From Paragordius varius (taxonomy: Eukaryota > Nematomorpha): a DNA stretch of 64,000 bases. Of the stretch, positions 36,751-52,300 are shown piece after piece. Under the pieces are notes generated by a model. That model was not told where the DNA came from and did no database searches. It saw only the letters and a program-made list of their open reading frames with translations. The stretch is from contig OZ176050.1 in the NCBI GenBank assembly GCA_964247055.1, forward strand, positions 1 to 64,000. The letters run 5' to 3'. The number at the start of each line of letters is the position of its first letter. Position 1 is the first letter of the stretch. Position numbers and translations under genes: made by a program.

Positions 36751-38759
36751 ATAGCCCTATGGTAATTCCATCATCACCCCAAATATTTTGGGGATCGGAC
36801 TATAAATGTAATTTTTATAAATTTTTTAAATATTTAAAAAATTTATTTTATACGATTTTAAAAATAAAATGGCTACCTAAAATCCAAATTTGATCAGGTG
36901 ATGTCACTATAATTTTTTTGGGTAGCCCTATGGTAGTTCCATCACCCCAAATATTTTCGAGATCGGAGTATAAATGTAATTTTTATGAATTTTTTAAATA
37001 TTTAAAAATTTATTATACGATTTTAAAAATAAAAATGGCTACCTAAAATCCAAATTTGATCAGGTGATGTCGCCATAATTTTTTTTGGGTAGCCCTATGG
37101 TAGTTCCATCATCACCCCAAATATTTTCGAGATCGGAGTATAAATGTAATTTTTTTGAATTTTTTAAATATTTAAAAAATTTATTTTATACGATTTTAAA
37201 AATAAAAATGGCTACCTAAAATCCAAATTTGATCAGGTGATGTCGCCATAATTTTTTTTGCGTAGCCCTATGGTTGTTCCATCATCACCCCAAATATTTT
37301 GGGGATCGGACTATAAATGTAATTTTAAATATTTAAAAAATTTATTTTATACGATTTTAAGATAAAAATGGCTACCTAAAATCCAAATTTGATCAGGTGA
37401 TGTCACTATAATTTTTTTTGGGTAGCCCTATGGTAATTCCATCATCACCCCAAATATTTTGGGGATCGGAGTATAAATGTAATTTTTATGAATTTTTTAA
37501 ATATTTAAAAAATTTATTTTATACGATATTAAAAATAAAAATGGCTACCTAAAATCCAAATTTGATCAGGTGATGTCACCATAATTTTTTTTGGGTAGCC
37601 CTATGGTAGTTCCATCATCACCCCAAATATTTTCGAGATCGGAGTATAAATGTAATTTTTATGAATTTATTAAACATTTAAAAATTTATTTTATACGATT
37701 TTAAAAATAAAAATGGCTACCTAAAATCCAAATTTGATCAGGTGATGTCACTATAATTTTTTTTGGGTAGCCCTATGGTAGTTCCATCATCACCCCAAAT
37801 ATTTTCGAGATCGGAGTATAAATGTAATTTTTATGAATTTTTTAAATATTTAAAAATTTATTTTATACGATTTTAAAAATAAAAATGGCTACCTAAAATC
37901 CAAATTTGATCAGGTGATGTCACCATAATTTTTTTTGGGTAGCCCTATGGTAATTCCATCATCACCCCAAATATTTTGGGGATCGGACTATAAATGTAAT
38001 TTTTATGAATTTTTTAAATATTTAAAAAATTTATTTTATACGATTTTAAAAATAAAAATGGCTACCTAAAATCCAAATTTGATCAGGTGATGTCGCCATA
38101 ATTTTTTTTGCGTAGCCCTATGGTTGTTCCATCATCACCCCAAATATTTTGGGGATCGGACTATAAATGTAATTTTTATGAATTTTTTAAATATTTAAAA
38201 AATTTATTTTATACGATTTTAAAAATAAAAATGGCTACCTAAAATCCAAATTTGATCAGGTGATGTCACTATAATTTTTTTGGGTAGCCCTATGGTAGTT
38301 CCATCATCACCCCAAATATTGTCGAGATCGGAGTATAAATGTAATTTTTATGAATTTTTTAAATATTTAAAAAATTTATTTTATACGATATTAAAAATAA
38401 AATTGGCTACCTAAAATCCAAATTTGATCAGGTGATGTCACCATAATTTTTTTTGGGTAGCCCTATGGTAATTCCATCATCACCCCAAATATTTTGGGGA
38501 TCGGACTATAAATGTAATTTTTATGAATTTTTTAAATATTTAAAAAATTTATTTTATACGATTTTAAAAATAAAAATGGCTACCTAAAATCCAAATTTGA
38601 TCAGGTGATGTCGCCATAATTTTTTTTGCGTAGCCCTATGGTTGTTCCATCATCACCCCAAATATTTTGGGGATCGGACTATAAATGTAATTTTTATGAA
38701 TTTTTTAAATATTTAAAAAATTTATTTTATACGATTTAAAAAATAAAAATGGCTACCTA

Positions 38760-41700
38760 AAATCCAAATTTGATCAGGTGATGTCACTATAATTTTTTTG
38801 GGTAGCCCTATGGTAGTTCCATCATCACCCCAAATATTGTCGAGATCGGAGTATAAATGTAATTTTTATGAATTTTTTAAATATTTAAAAAATTTATTTT
38901 ATACGATATTAAAAATAAAATTGGCTACCTAAAATCCAAATTTGATCAGGTGATGTCACCATAATTTTTTTTGGGTAGCCCTATGGTAATTCCATCATCA
39001 CCCCAAATATTTTGGGGATCGGACTATAAATGTAATTTTTATGAATTTTTTAAATATTTAAAAAATTTATTTTATACGATTTTAAAAATAAAAATGGCTA
39101 CCTAAAATCCAAATTTGATCAGGTGATGTCACTATAATTTTTTTTGGGTAGCCCTATGGTAGTTCCATCATCACCCCAAATATTTTCGAGATCGGAGTAT
39201 AAATGTAATTTTTATGAATTTTTTAAATATTTAAAAATTTATTTTATACGATTTTAAAAATAAAAATGGCTACCTAAAATCCAAATTTGATCAGGTGATG
39301 TCGCCATAATTTTTTTTGGGTAGCCCTATGGTTGTTCCATCATCACCCCAAATATTTTGGGGATCGGACTATAAATGTAATTTTTATGAATTTTTTAAAT
39401 ATTTAAAAAATTTATTTTATACGATTTTAAAAATAAAAATGGCTACCTAAAATCCAAATTTGATCAGGTGATGTCACTATAATTTTTTTGGGTAGCCCTA
39501 TGGTAGTTCCATCATCACCCCAAATATTGTCGAGATCGGAGTATAAATGTAATTTTTATGAATTTTTTAAATATTTAAAAAATTTATTTTATACGATATT
39601 AAAAATAAAATTGGCTACCTAAAATCCAAATTTGATCAGGTGATGTCACCATAATTTTTTTTGGGTAGCCCTATGGTAATTCCATCATCACCCCAAATAT
39701 TTTGGGGATCGGACTATAAATGTAATTTTTATGAATTTTTTAAATATTTAAAAAATTTATTTTATACGATTTTAAAAATAAAAATGGCTACCTAAAATCC
39801 AAATTTGATCAGGTGATGTCACTATAATTTTTTTTGGGTAGCCCTATGGTAGTTCCATCATCACCCCAAATATTTTCGAGATCGGAGTATAAATGTAATT
39901 TTTATGAATTTTTTAAATATTTAAAAATTTATTTTATACGATTTTAAAAATAAAAATGGCTACCTAAAATCCAAATTTGATCAGGTGATGTCGCCATAAT
40001 TTTTTTTGGGTAGCCCTATGGTTGTTCCATCATCACCCCAAATATTTTGGGGATCGGACTATAAATGTAATTTTTATGAATTTTTTAAATATTTAAAAAA
40101 TTTATTTTATACGATTTTAAAAATAAAAATGGCTACCTAAAATCCAAATTTGATCAGGTGATGTCACTATAATTTTTTTTGGGTAGCCCTATGGTAGTTC
40201 CATCATCACCCCAAATATTGTCGAGATCGGAGTATAAATGTAATTTTTATGAATTTTTTAAATATTTAAAAAATTTATTTTATACGATATTAAAAATAAA
40301 ATTGGCTACCTAAAATCCAAATTTGATCAGGTGATGTCACCATAATTTTTTTTGGGTAGCCCTATGGTAATTCCATCATCACCCCAAATATTTTGGGGAT
40401 CGGACTATAAATGTAATTTTTATGAATTTTTTAAATATTTAAAAAATTTATTTTATACGATTTTAAAAATAAAAATGGCTACCTAAAATCCAAATTTGAT
40501 CAGGTGATGTCACTATAATTTTTTTGGGTAGCCCTATGGTAGTTCCATCACCCCAAATATTTTCGAGATCGGAGTATAAATGTAATTTTTATGAATTTTT
40601 TAAATATTTAAAAATTTATTTTATACGATTTTAAAAATAAAAATGGCTACCTAAAATCCAAATTTGATCAGGTGATGTCGCCATAATTTTTTTTGGGTAG
40701 CCCTATGGTAGTTCCATCATCACCCCAAATATTTTCGAGATCGGAGTATAAATGTAATTTTTTTGAATTTTTTAAATATTTAAAAAATTTATTTTATACG
40801 ATTTTAAAAATAAAAATGGCTACCTAAAATCCAAATTTGATCAGGTGATGTCGCCATAATTTTTTTTGCGTAGCCCTATGGTTGTTCCATCATCACCCCA
40901 AATATTTTGGGGATCGGACTATAAATGTAATTTTTATGAATTTTTTAAATATTTAAAAAATTTATTTTATACGATTTAAAAAATAAAAATGGCTACCTAA
41001 AATCCAAATTTGATCAGGTGATGTCACTATAATTTTTTTGGGTAGCCCTATGGTAGTTCCATCATCACCCCAAATATTGTCGAGATCGGAGTATAAATGT
41101 AATTTTTATGAATTTTTTAAATATTTAAAAAATTTATTTTATACGATATTAAAAATAAAATTGGCTACCTAAAATCCAAATTTGATCAGGTGATGTCACC
41201 ATAATTTTTTTTGGGTAGCCCTATGGTAATTCCATCATCACCCCAAATATTTTGGGGATCGGACTATAAATGTAATTTTTATGAATTTTTTAAATATTTA
41301 AAAAATTTATTTTATACGATTTTAAAAATAAAAATGGCTACCTAAAATCCAAATTTGATCAGGTGATGTCACTATAATTTTTTTTGGGTAGCCCTATGGT
41401 AGTTCCATCATCACCCCAAATATTTTCGAGATCGGAGTATAAATGTAATTTTTATGAATTTTTTAAATATTTAAAAATTTATTTTATACGATTTTAAAAA
41501 TAAAAATGGCTACCTAAAATCCAAATTTGATCAGGTGATGTCGCCATAATTTTTTTTGGGTAGCCCTATGGTTGTTCCATCATCACCCCAAATATTTTGG
41601 GGATCGGACTATAAATGTAATTTTTATGAATTTTTTAAATATTTAAAAAATTTATTTTATACGATTTTAAAAATAAAAATGGCTACCTAAAATCCAAATT

Positions 41701-42450
41701 TGATCAGGTGATGTCACTATAATTTTTTTTGGGTAGCCCTATGGTAGTTCCATCATCACCCCAAATATTGTCGAGATCGGAGTATAAATGTAATTTTTAT
41801 GAATTTTTTAAATATTTAAAAAATTTATTTTATACGATATTAAAAATAAAATTGGCTACCTAAAATCCAAATTTGATCAGGTGATGTCACCATAATTTTT
41901 TTTGGGTAGCCCTATGGTAATTCCATCATCACCCCAAATATTTTGGGGATCGGACTATAAATGTAATTTTTATGAATTTTTTAAATATTTAAAAAATTTA
42001 TTTTATACGATTTTAAAAATAAAAATGGCTACCTAAAATCCAAATTTGATCAGGTGATGTCACTATAATTTTTTTGGGTAGCCCTATGGTAGTTCCATCA
42101 CCCCAAATATTTTCGAGATCGGAGTATAAATGTAATTTTTATGAATTTTTTAAATATTTAAAAATTTATTTTATACGATTTTAAAAATAAAAATGGCTAC
42201 CTAAAATCCAAATTTGATCAGGTGATGTCGCCATAATTTTTTTTGGGTAGCCCTATGGTAGTTCCATCATCACCCCAAATATTTTCGAGATCGGAGTATA
42301 AATGTAATTTTTTTGAATTTTTTAAATATTTAAAAAATTTATTTTATACGATTTTAAAAATAAAAATGGCTACCTAAAATCCAAATTTGATCAGGTGATG
42401 TCGCCATAATTTTTTTTGCGTAGCCCTATGGTTGTTCCATCATCACCCCA
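38760..42450 (+). repeat. 691-bp (four-monomer) higher-order repeats
   Basis: The E-type variant TTGTCGAGATC starts at 38837, 39527, 40218, 41077 and 41768. Steps are 690, 691, 859 and 691 bp, and the monomer order E, C, D, C-variant repeats. The longer step contains one extra monomer, and the whole series recurs at 1550 bp (39527 to 41077, 40218 to 41768). Confidence 0.8.
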
Positions 42451-43299
42451 AATATTTTGGGGATCGGACTATAAATGTAATTTTAAATATTTAAAAAATT
42501 TATTTTATACGATTTTAAAAATAAAAATGGCTACCTAAAATCCAAATTTGATCAGGTGATGTCACTATATTTTTTTTTGGGTAGCCCTATGGTAGTTCCA
42601 TCATCACCCCAAATATTTTCGAGATCGGAGTATAAATGTAATTTTTTTGAATTTTTTAAATATTTAAAAAATTTATTTTATACGATTTTAAGATAAAAAT
42701 GGCTACCTAAAATCCAAATTTGATCAGGTGATGTCACTATAATTTTTTTTGGGTAGCCCTATGGTAATTCCATCATCACCCCAAATATTTTGGGGATCGG
42801 AGTATAAATGTAATTTTTATGAATTTTTTAAATATTTAAAAAATTTATTTTATACGATATTAAAAATAAAAATGGCTACCTAAAATCCAAATTTGATCAG
42901 GTGATGTCACCATAATTTTTTTTGGGTAGCCCTATGGTATTTCCATCATCACCCCAAATATTTTCGAGATCTGAGTATAAATGTAATTTTTATGAATTTA
43001 TTAAACATTTAAAAATTTATTTTATACGATTTTAAAAATAAAAATGGCTACCTAAAATCCAAATTTGATCAGGTGATGTCACTATAATTTTTTTTGGGTA
43101 GCCCTATGGTAGTTCCATCATCACCCCAAATATTTTCGAGATCGGAGTATAAATGTAATTTTTATGAATTTTTTAAATATTTAAAAATTTATTTTATACG
43201 ATTTTAAAAATAAAAATGGCTACCTAAAATCCAAATTTGATCAGGTGATGTCACCATAATTTTTTTTGGGTAGCCCTATGGTAATTCCATCATCACCCC

Positions 43300-45320
43300 A
43301 AATATTTTGGGGATCGGACTATAAATGTAATTTTTATGAATTTTTTAAATATTTAAAAAATTTATTTTATACGATTTTAAAAATAAAAATGGCTACCTAA
43401 AATCCAAATTTGATCAGGTGATGTCGCCATAATTTTTTTTGCGTAGCCCTATGGTTGTTCCATCATCACCCCAAATATTTTGGGGATCGGACTATAAATG
43501 TAATTTTAAATATTTAAAAAATTTTAAAAATAAAAATGGCTACCTAAAATCCAAATTTGATCAGGTGATGTCACTATATTTTTTTTTGGGTAGCCCTATG
43601 GTAGTTCCATCATCACCCCAAATATTTTCGAGATCGGAGTATAAATGTAATTTTTTTGAATTTTTTAAATATTTAAAAAATTTATTTTATACGATTTTAC
43701 GATAAAAATGGCTACCTAAAATCCAAATTTGATCAGGTGATGTCACTATAATTTTTTTTGGGTAGCCCTATGGTAATTCCATTATCACCCCAAATATTTT
43801 GGGGATCGGAGTATAAATGTAATTTTTATGAATTTTTTAAATATTTAAAAAATTTATTTTATACGATATTAAAAATAAAAATGGCTACCTAAAATCCAAA
43901 TTTGATCAGGTGATGTCACCATAACTTTTTTTGGGTAGCCCTATGGTAGTTCCATCATCACCCCAAATATTTTCGAGATCGGAGTATAAATGTAATTTTT
44001 ATGAATTTATTAAACATTTAAAAATTTATTTTATACGATTTTAAAAATATAAATGGCTACCTAAAATCCAAATTTTATCAGGTGATGTCGCCATAATTTT
44101 TTTTGGGTAGCCCTATGGTAGTTCCATCATCACCCCAAATATTTTCGAGATCGGAGTATAAATGTAATTTTTTTAAATTTTTTAAATATTTAAAAAATTT
44201 ATTTTATACGATTTTAAAAATAAAAATGGCTACCTAAAATCCAAATTTGATCAGATGATGTCACCATAATTTTTTTTGGGTAGCCCTATGGTAGTTCCAT
44301 CATCACCCCAAATATTTTGGGGATCGGACTATAAATGTAATTTTTATGAATTTTTTAAATATTTAAAAAATTTATTTTATACGATTTTAAAAATAAAAAT
44401 GGCTACCTAAAATCCAAATTTGATCAGGTGATGTCGCCATAATTTTTTTTGCGTAGCCCTATGGTTGTTCCATCATCACCCCAAATATTTTGGGGATCGG
44501 ACTATAAATGTAATTTTAAATATTTAAAAAATTTTAAAAATAAAAATGGCTACCTAAAATCCAAATTTGATCAGGTGATGTCACTATATTTTTTTTTGGG
44601 TAGCCCTATGGTAGTTCCATCATCACCCCAAATATTTTCGAGATCGGAGTATAAATGTAATTTTTTTGAATTTTTTAAATATTTAAAAAATTTATTTTAT
44701 ACGATTTTACGATAAAAATGGCTACCTAAAATCCAAATTTGATCAGGTGATGTCACTATAATTTTTTTTGGGTAGCCCTATGGTAATTCCATTATCACCC
44801 CAAATATTTTGGGGATCGGAGTATAAATGTAATTTTTATGAATTTTTTAAATATTTAAAAAATTTATTTTATACGATATTAAAAATAAAAATGGCTACCT
44901 AAAATCCAAATTTGATCAGGTGATGTCACCATAACTTTTTTTGGGTAGCCCTATGGTAGTTCCATCATCACCCCAAATATTTTCGAGATCGGAGTATAAA
45001 TGTAATTTTTATGAATTTATTAAACATTTAAAAATTTATTTTATACGATTTTAAAAATATAAATGGCTACCTAAAATCCAAATTTTATCAGGTGATGTCG
45101 CCATAATTTTTTTTGGGTAGCCCTATGGTAGTTCCATCATCACCCCAAATATTTTCGAGATCGGAGTATAAATGTAATTTTTTTAAATTTTTTAAATATT
45201 TAAAAAATTTATTTTATACGATTTTAAAAATAAAAATGGCTACCTAAAATCCAAATTTGATCAGATGATGTCACCATAATTTTTTTTGGGTAGCCCTATG
45301 GTAGTTCCATCATCACCACA
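43300..45320 (+). repeat. 1010-bp tandem duplication containing a doubly deleted monomer
   Basis: Two copies lie exactly 1010 bp apart, near identical from about 43300-44310 to 44310-45320. The marker is a monomer in which TTTATGAATTT and a TATTTTATACGATT stretch are both lost (43501-43540 and 44511-44550). The deletions happen to open an 88-codon frame across two monomers in both copies. It begins with TTG, encodes satellite sequence, and is not a gene. Confidence 0.85.
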
Positions 45321-48300
45321 AATATTTTGGGGATCGGACTATAAATGTAACTTTTATGAATTTTTTAAATATTTAAAAATTTATTTTATACGATTTTAAA
45401 AATAAAAATGGCTACCTAAAATCCAAATTTGATCAGGTGATGTCACCATAATTTTTTTTGGGTAGCCCTATGGTAATTCCATCATCACCCCAAATATTTT
45501 GGGGATCGGACTATAAATGTAATTTTTATGAATTTTTTAAATATTTAAAAAATTTATTTTATACGATTTTAAAAATAAAAATGGCTACCTAAAATCCAAA
45601 TTTGATCAGGTGATGTCGCCATAATTTTTTTTGCGTAGCCCTATGGTTGTTCCATCATCACCCCAAATATTTTGGGGATCGGACTATAAATGTAATTTTT
45701 ATGAATTTTTTAAATATTTAAAAAATTTATTTTATACGATTTTAAAAATAAAAATGGCTACCTAAAATCCAAATTTGATCAGGTGATGTCACTATAATTT
45801 TTTTTGGGTACCCCTATGGTAGTTCCATCATCACCCCAAATATTGTCGAGATCGGAGTATAAATGTAATTTTTATGAATTTTTTAAATATTTAAAAAATT
45901 TATTTTATACGATATTAAAAATAAAATTGGCTACCTAAAATCCAAATTTGATCAGGTGATGTCACCATAATTTTTTTTGGGTAGCCCTATGGTAATTCCA
46001 TCATCACCCCAAATATTTTGGGGATCGGACTATAAATGTAATTTTTATGAATTTTTTAAATATTTAAAAAATTTATTTTATACGATTTTAAAAATAAAAA
46101 TGGCTACCTAAAATCCAAATTTGATCAGGTGATGTCACTATAATTTTTTTTGGGTAGCCCTATGGTAGTTCCATCATCACCCCAAATATTTTCGAGATCG
46201 GAGTATAAATGTAATTTTTATGAATTTTTTAAATATTTAAAAATTTATTTTATACGATTTTAAAAATAAAAATGGCTACCTAAAATCCAAATTTGATCAG
46301 GTGATGTCGCCATAATTTTTTTTGGGTAGCCCTATGGTAGTTCCATCATCACCCCAAATATTTTCGAGATCGGAGTATAAATGTAATTTTTTTGAATTTT
46401 TTAAATATTTAAAAAATTTATTTTATACGATTTTAAAAATAAAAATGGCTACCTAAAATCCAAATTTGATCAGGTGATGTCGCCATAATTTTTTTTGCGT
46501 AGCCCTATGGTTGTTCCATCATCACCCCAAATATTTTGGGGATCGGACTATAAATGTAATTTTAAATATTTAAAAAATTTATTTTATACGATTTTAAAAA
46601 TAAAAATGGCTACCTAAAATCCAAATTTGATCAGGTGATGTCACTATATTTTTTTTTGGGTAGCCCTATGGTAGTTCCATCATCACCCCAAATATTTTCG
46701 AGATCGGAGTATAAATGTAATTTTTTTGAATTTTTTAAATATTTAAAAAATTTATTTTATACGATTTTACGATAAAAATGGCTACCTAAAATCCAAATTT
46801 GATCAGGTGATGTCACTATAATTTTTTTTGGGTAGCCCTATGGTAATTCCATCATCACCCCAATTTTGGGGATCGGAGTATAAATGTAATTTTTATGAAT
46901 TTTTTAAATATTTAAAAAATTTATTTTATACAATATAAAAAATAAAAATGGCTACCTAAAATCCAAATTTGATCAGGTGATGTCACCATAATTTTTTTTG
47001 GGTAGCCCTATGGTAGTTCCATCATCACCCCAAATATTTTCGAGATCGGAGTATAAATGTAATTTTTATGAATTTATTAAACATTTAAAAATTTATTTTA
47101 TACGATTTTAAAAATATAAATGGCTACCTAAAATCCAAATTTTATCAGGTGATGTCGCCATAATTTTTTTTGGGTAGCCCTATGGTAGTTCCATCATCAC
47201 CCCAAATATTTTCGAGATCGGAGTATAAATGTAATTTTTTTGAATTTTTTAAATATTTAAAAAATTTATTTTATACGATTTTAAAAATAAAAATGGCTAC
47301 CTAAAATCCAAATTTGATCAGGTGATGTCACTATAATTTTTTTTGGGTAGCCCTATGGTAGTTCCATCATCACCCCAAATATTGTCGAGATCGGAGTATA
47401 AATGTAATTTTTATGAATTTTTTAAATATTTAAAAAATTTATTTTATACGATTTTAAAAATAAAAATCGCTACCTAAAATCCAAATTTGATCAGGTGATG
47501 TCACTATATTTTTTTTTGGGTAGCCCTATGGTAGTTCCATCATCACCCCAAATATTTTGGGGATCGGACTAAAAATGTAATTTTTATGAATTTATTAAAC
47601 ATTTAAAAAATTTATTTTATACGATTTTAAAAATAAAAATGGCTACCTAAAATCCAAATTTGATCAGGTGATGTCACTATAATTTTTTTTGGGTAGCCCT
47701 ATGGTAGTTCCATCATCACCCCAAATATTTTCGAGATCGGAGTATAAATGTAATTTTTATAAATTTTTTAAATATTTAAAAAATTTATTTTATACGATTT
47801 TAAAAATAAAAATGGCTACCTAAAATCCAAATTTGATCAGGTGATGTCACCATAATTTTTTTTGGGTAGCCCTATGGTAGTTCCATCATCACCCCAAATA
47901 TTTTGGGGATCGGACTATAAATGTAATTTTTATGAATTTTTTAAATATTTAAAAAATTGATTTTATACGATTTTAAAAATAAAAATGGCTACCTAAAATC
48001 CAAATTTGATCAGGTGATGTCACCATAATTTTTTTTGGGTAGCCCTATGGTAATTCCATCATCATCCCAAATATTGTCGAGATCGGAGTATAAATGTAAT
48101 TTTTTTGAATTTTTTAAATATTTAAAAAATTTATTTTATACGATTTTAAAAATAAAAATGGCTACCTAAAATCCAAATTTGATCAGATGATGTCACCATA
48201 ATTTTTTTTGGGTAGCCCTATGGTAGTTCCATCATCACCACAAATATTTTGGGGATCGGACTATAAATGTAACTTTTATGAATTTTTTAAATATTTAAAA

Positions 48301-49399
48301 AATTTATTTTATACGATTTTAAAAATAAAAATGGCTACCTAAAATCCAAATTTGATCAGGTGATGTCACCATAATTTTTTTTGTGTAGCCCTATGGTAGT
48401 TCCATCATCACCCCAAATAGTTTCGAGATCGGAGTATAAATGTAATTTTTATGAATTTTTTAAATATTTAAAAAATTTATTTTATACGATTTTAAAAATA
48501 AAAATGGCTACCTAGAATCCAAATTTAATCAGGTGATGTCACTATAATTTTTTTTGGGTAGCCCTATGGTAGTTCCATCATCACCCCAAATATTGTCGAG
48601 ATCGGAGTATAAATATAATTTTTATGAATTTTTTAAATATTTAAAAAATTTATTTTATACGATTTTAAAAATAAAAATGGCTACCTAAAATCCAAATTTG
48701 ATCAGGTGATGTCACCATAATTTTTTTTGGGTAGCCCTATGGTAGTTCCATCATCACCCCAAATATTTTCGAGATCGGAGTATAAATGTAATTTTTATGA
48801 ATTTTTTAAATATTTAAAAAATTTATTTTATACGATTTTAAAAATAAAAATGGCTACCTAAAATCCAAATTTGATCAGGTGATGTCACCATAATTTTTTT
48901 TGGGTAGCCTATGGTAGTTCCATCATCACCCCAAATATTGTCGAGATCGGAGTATAAATGTAATTTTTATGAATTTTTTAAATATTTAAAAAATTTATTT
49001 TATACGATTTTAAAAATAAAAATGGCTACCTAAAATCCAAATTTGATCAGGTGATGTCACCATAATTTTTTTTGCGTAGCCCTATGGTTGTTCCATCATC
49101 ACCCCAAATATTTTGGGGATCGGACTATAAATGTAATTTTTATGAATTTTTTAAATATTTAAAAAATTTATTTTATACGATTTTAAAAATAAAAATGGCT
49201 ACCTAAAATCCAAATTTGATCAGGTGATGTCGCCATAATTTTTTTTGGGTAGCCCTATGGTAGTTCCATCATCACCCCAAATATTTTCGAGATCGGAGTA
49301 TAAATGTAATTTTTTTGAATTTTTTAAATATTTAAAAAATTTATTTTATACGATTTTAAAAATAAAAATGGCTACCTAAAATCCAAATTTGATCAGATG

Positions 49400-52300
49400 A
49401 TGTCACCATAATTTTTTTTGGGTAGCCCTATGGTAGTTCCATCATCACCACAAATATTTTGGGGATCGGACTATAAATGTAATTTTTATGAATTTTTTAA
49501 ATATTTAAAAAATTTATTTTATACGATTTTAAAAATAAAAATGGCTACCTAAAATCCAAATTTGATCAGGTGATGTCACCATAATTTTTTTTGGGTAGCC
49601 CTATGGTAGTTCCATCATCACCCCAAATATTTTCGAGATCGGAGTATAAATGTAATTTTTATGAATTTTTTAAATATTTAAAAAATTTATTTTATACGAT
49701 TTTAAAAATAAAAATGGCTACCTAGAATCCAAATTTAATCAGGTGATACCATAATTTTTTTTGGGTGGCCCTATGGTTGTTCCATCATCACCCCAAATAT
49801 TGTCGAGATCGGAGTATAAATGTAATTTTTTTGAATTTTTTAAATATTTAAAAAATTTATTTTATACGATTTTAAAAATAAAAATGGCTACCTAAAATCC
49901 AAATTTGATCAGGTGATGTCGCCATAATTTTTTTTGCGCAGCCCTATGGTAGTTCCATCATCACCCCAAATATTTTGGGGATCGGACTATAAATGTAATT
50001 TTTATGAATTTTTTAAATATTTAAAAAATTTATTTTATACGATTTTAAAAATAAAAATGGCTACCTAAAATCCAAATTTGATCAGATGATGTCACCATAA
50101 TTTTTTTTGGGTAGCCCTATGGTAGTTCCATCATCACCACAAATATTTTGGGGATCGGACTATAAATGTAATTTTTATGAATTTTTTAAATATTTAAAAA
50201 ATTTATTTTATACGATTTTAAAAATAAAAATGGCTACCTAAAATCCAAATTTGATCAGGTGATGTCACCATAATTTTTTTTGGGTAGCCCTATGGTAGTT
50301 CCATCATCACCCCAAATATTTTCGAGATCGGAGTATAAATGTAATTTTTATGAATTTTTTAAATATTTAAAAAATTTATTTTATACGATTTTAAAAATAA
50401 AAATGGCTACCTAAAATCCAAATTTGATCAGGTGATGTCACCATAATTTTTTTTGGGTAGCCTATGGTAGTTCCATCATCACCCCAAATATTGTTGAGAT
50501 CGGAGTATAAATGTAATTTTTATGAATTTTTTAAATATTTAAAAAATTTATTTTATACGATTTTAAAAATAAAAATGGCTACCTAAAATCCAAATTTGAT
50601 CAGGTGATGTCACCATAATTTTTTTTGCGTAGCCCTATGGTTGTTCCATCATCACCCCAAATATTTTGGGGATCGGACTATAAATGTAATTTTTATGAAT
50701 TTTTTAAATATTTAAAAAATTTATTTTATACGATTTTAAAAATAAAAATGGCTACCTAAAATCCAAATTTGATCAGGTGATGTCGCCATAATTTTTTTTG
50801 GGTAGCCCTATGGTAGTTCCATCATCACCCCAAATATTTTCGAGATCGGAGTATAAATGTAATTTTTTTGAATTTTTTAAATATTTAAAAAATTTATTTT
50901 ATACGATTTTAAAAATAAAAATGGCTACCTAAAATCCAAATTTGATCAGATGATGTCACCATAATTTTTTTTGGGTAGCCCTATGGTAGTTCCATCATCA
51001 CCACAAATATTTAGGGGATCGGACTATAAATGTAATTTTTATGAATTTTTTAAATATTTAAAAAATTTATTTTATACGATTTTAAAAATAAAAATGGCTA
51101 CCTAAAATCCAAATTTGATCAGGTGATGTCACCATAATTTTTTTTGGGTAGCCCTATGGTAGTTCCATCATCACCCCAAATATTTTCGAGATCGGAGTAT
51201 AAATGTAATTTTTATGAATTTTTTAAATATTTAAAAAATTTATTTTATACGATTTTAAAAATAAAAATGGCTACCTAGAATCCAAATTTAATCAGGTGAT
51301 ACCATAATTTTTTTTGGGTGGCCCTATGGTTGTTCCATCATCACCCCAAATATTGTCGAGATCGGAGTATAAATGTAATTTTTTTGAATTTTTTAAATAT
51401 TTAAAAAATTTATTTTATACGATTTTAAAAATAAAAATGGCTACCTAAAATCCAAATTTGATCAGGTGATGTCGCCATAATTTTTTTTGCGCAGCCCTAT
51501 GGTAGTTCCATCATCACCCCAAATATTTTGGGGATCGGACTATAAATGTAATTTTTATGAATTTTTTAAATATTTAAAAAATTTATTTTATACGATTTTA
51601 AAAATAAAAATGGCTACCTAAAATCCAAATTTGATCAGGTGATGTCACCATAATTTTTTTTGGGTAGCCCTATGGTAGTTCCATCATCACCCCAAATATT
51701 TTCGAGATCGGAGTATAAATGTAATTTTTATGAATTTTTTAAATATTTAAAAAATTTATTTTATACGATTTTAAAAATAAAAATGGCTACCTAAAATCCA
51801 AATTTGATCAGGTGATGTCACCATAATTTTTTTTGGGTAGCCCTATGGTAGTTCCATCATCACCCCAAATATTGTCGAGATCGGAGTATAAATGTAATTT
51901 TTATGAATTTTTTAAATATTTAAAAAATTTATTTTATACGATTTTTAAAATAAAAATGGCTACCTAGAATCCAAATTTGATCAGGTGATGTCACCATAAT
52001 TTTTTTTGGGTAGCCCTATGGTAATTCCATCATCACCCCAAATATTTTCGAGATCGGAGTATAAATGTAATTTTTTTGAATTTTTTAAATATTTAAAAAA
52101 TTTATTTTATACAATTTTAAAAATAAAAATGGCTACCTAAAATCCAAATTTGATCAGGTGATGTCACCATAATTTTTTTTGCGTAGCCCTATGGTTGTTC
52201 CATCATCACCCCAAATATTTTGGGGATCGGACTATAAATGTAATTTTTATGAATTTTTTAAATATTTAAAAAATTTATTTTATACGATTTTAAAAATAAA

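Noticed and set aside
43439..44715. Two identical 88-codon frames (43439-43705 and 44449-44715)
   Set aside because: Satellite sequence read across two monomers, opened by deletions and duplicated with the 1010-bp block. They start at TTG and have no homology to a protein family that I can recognise.
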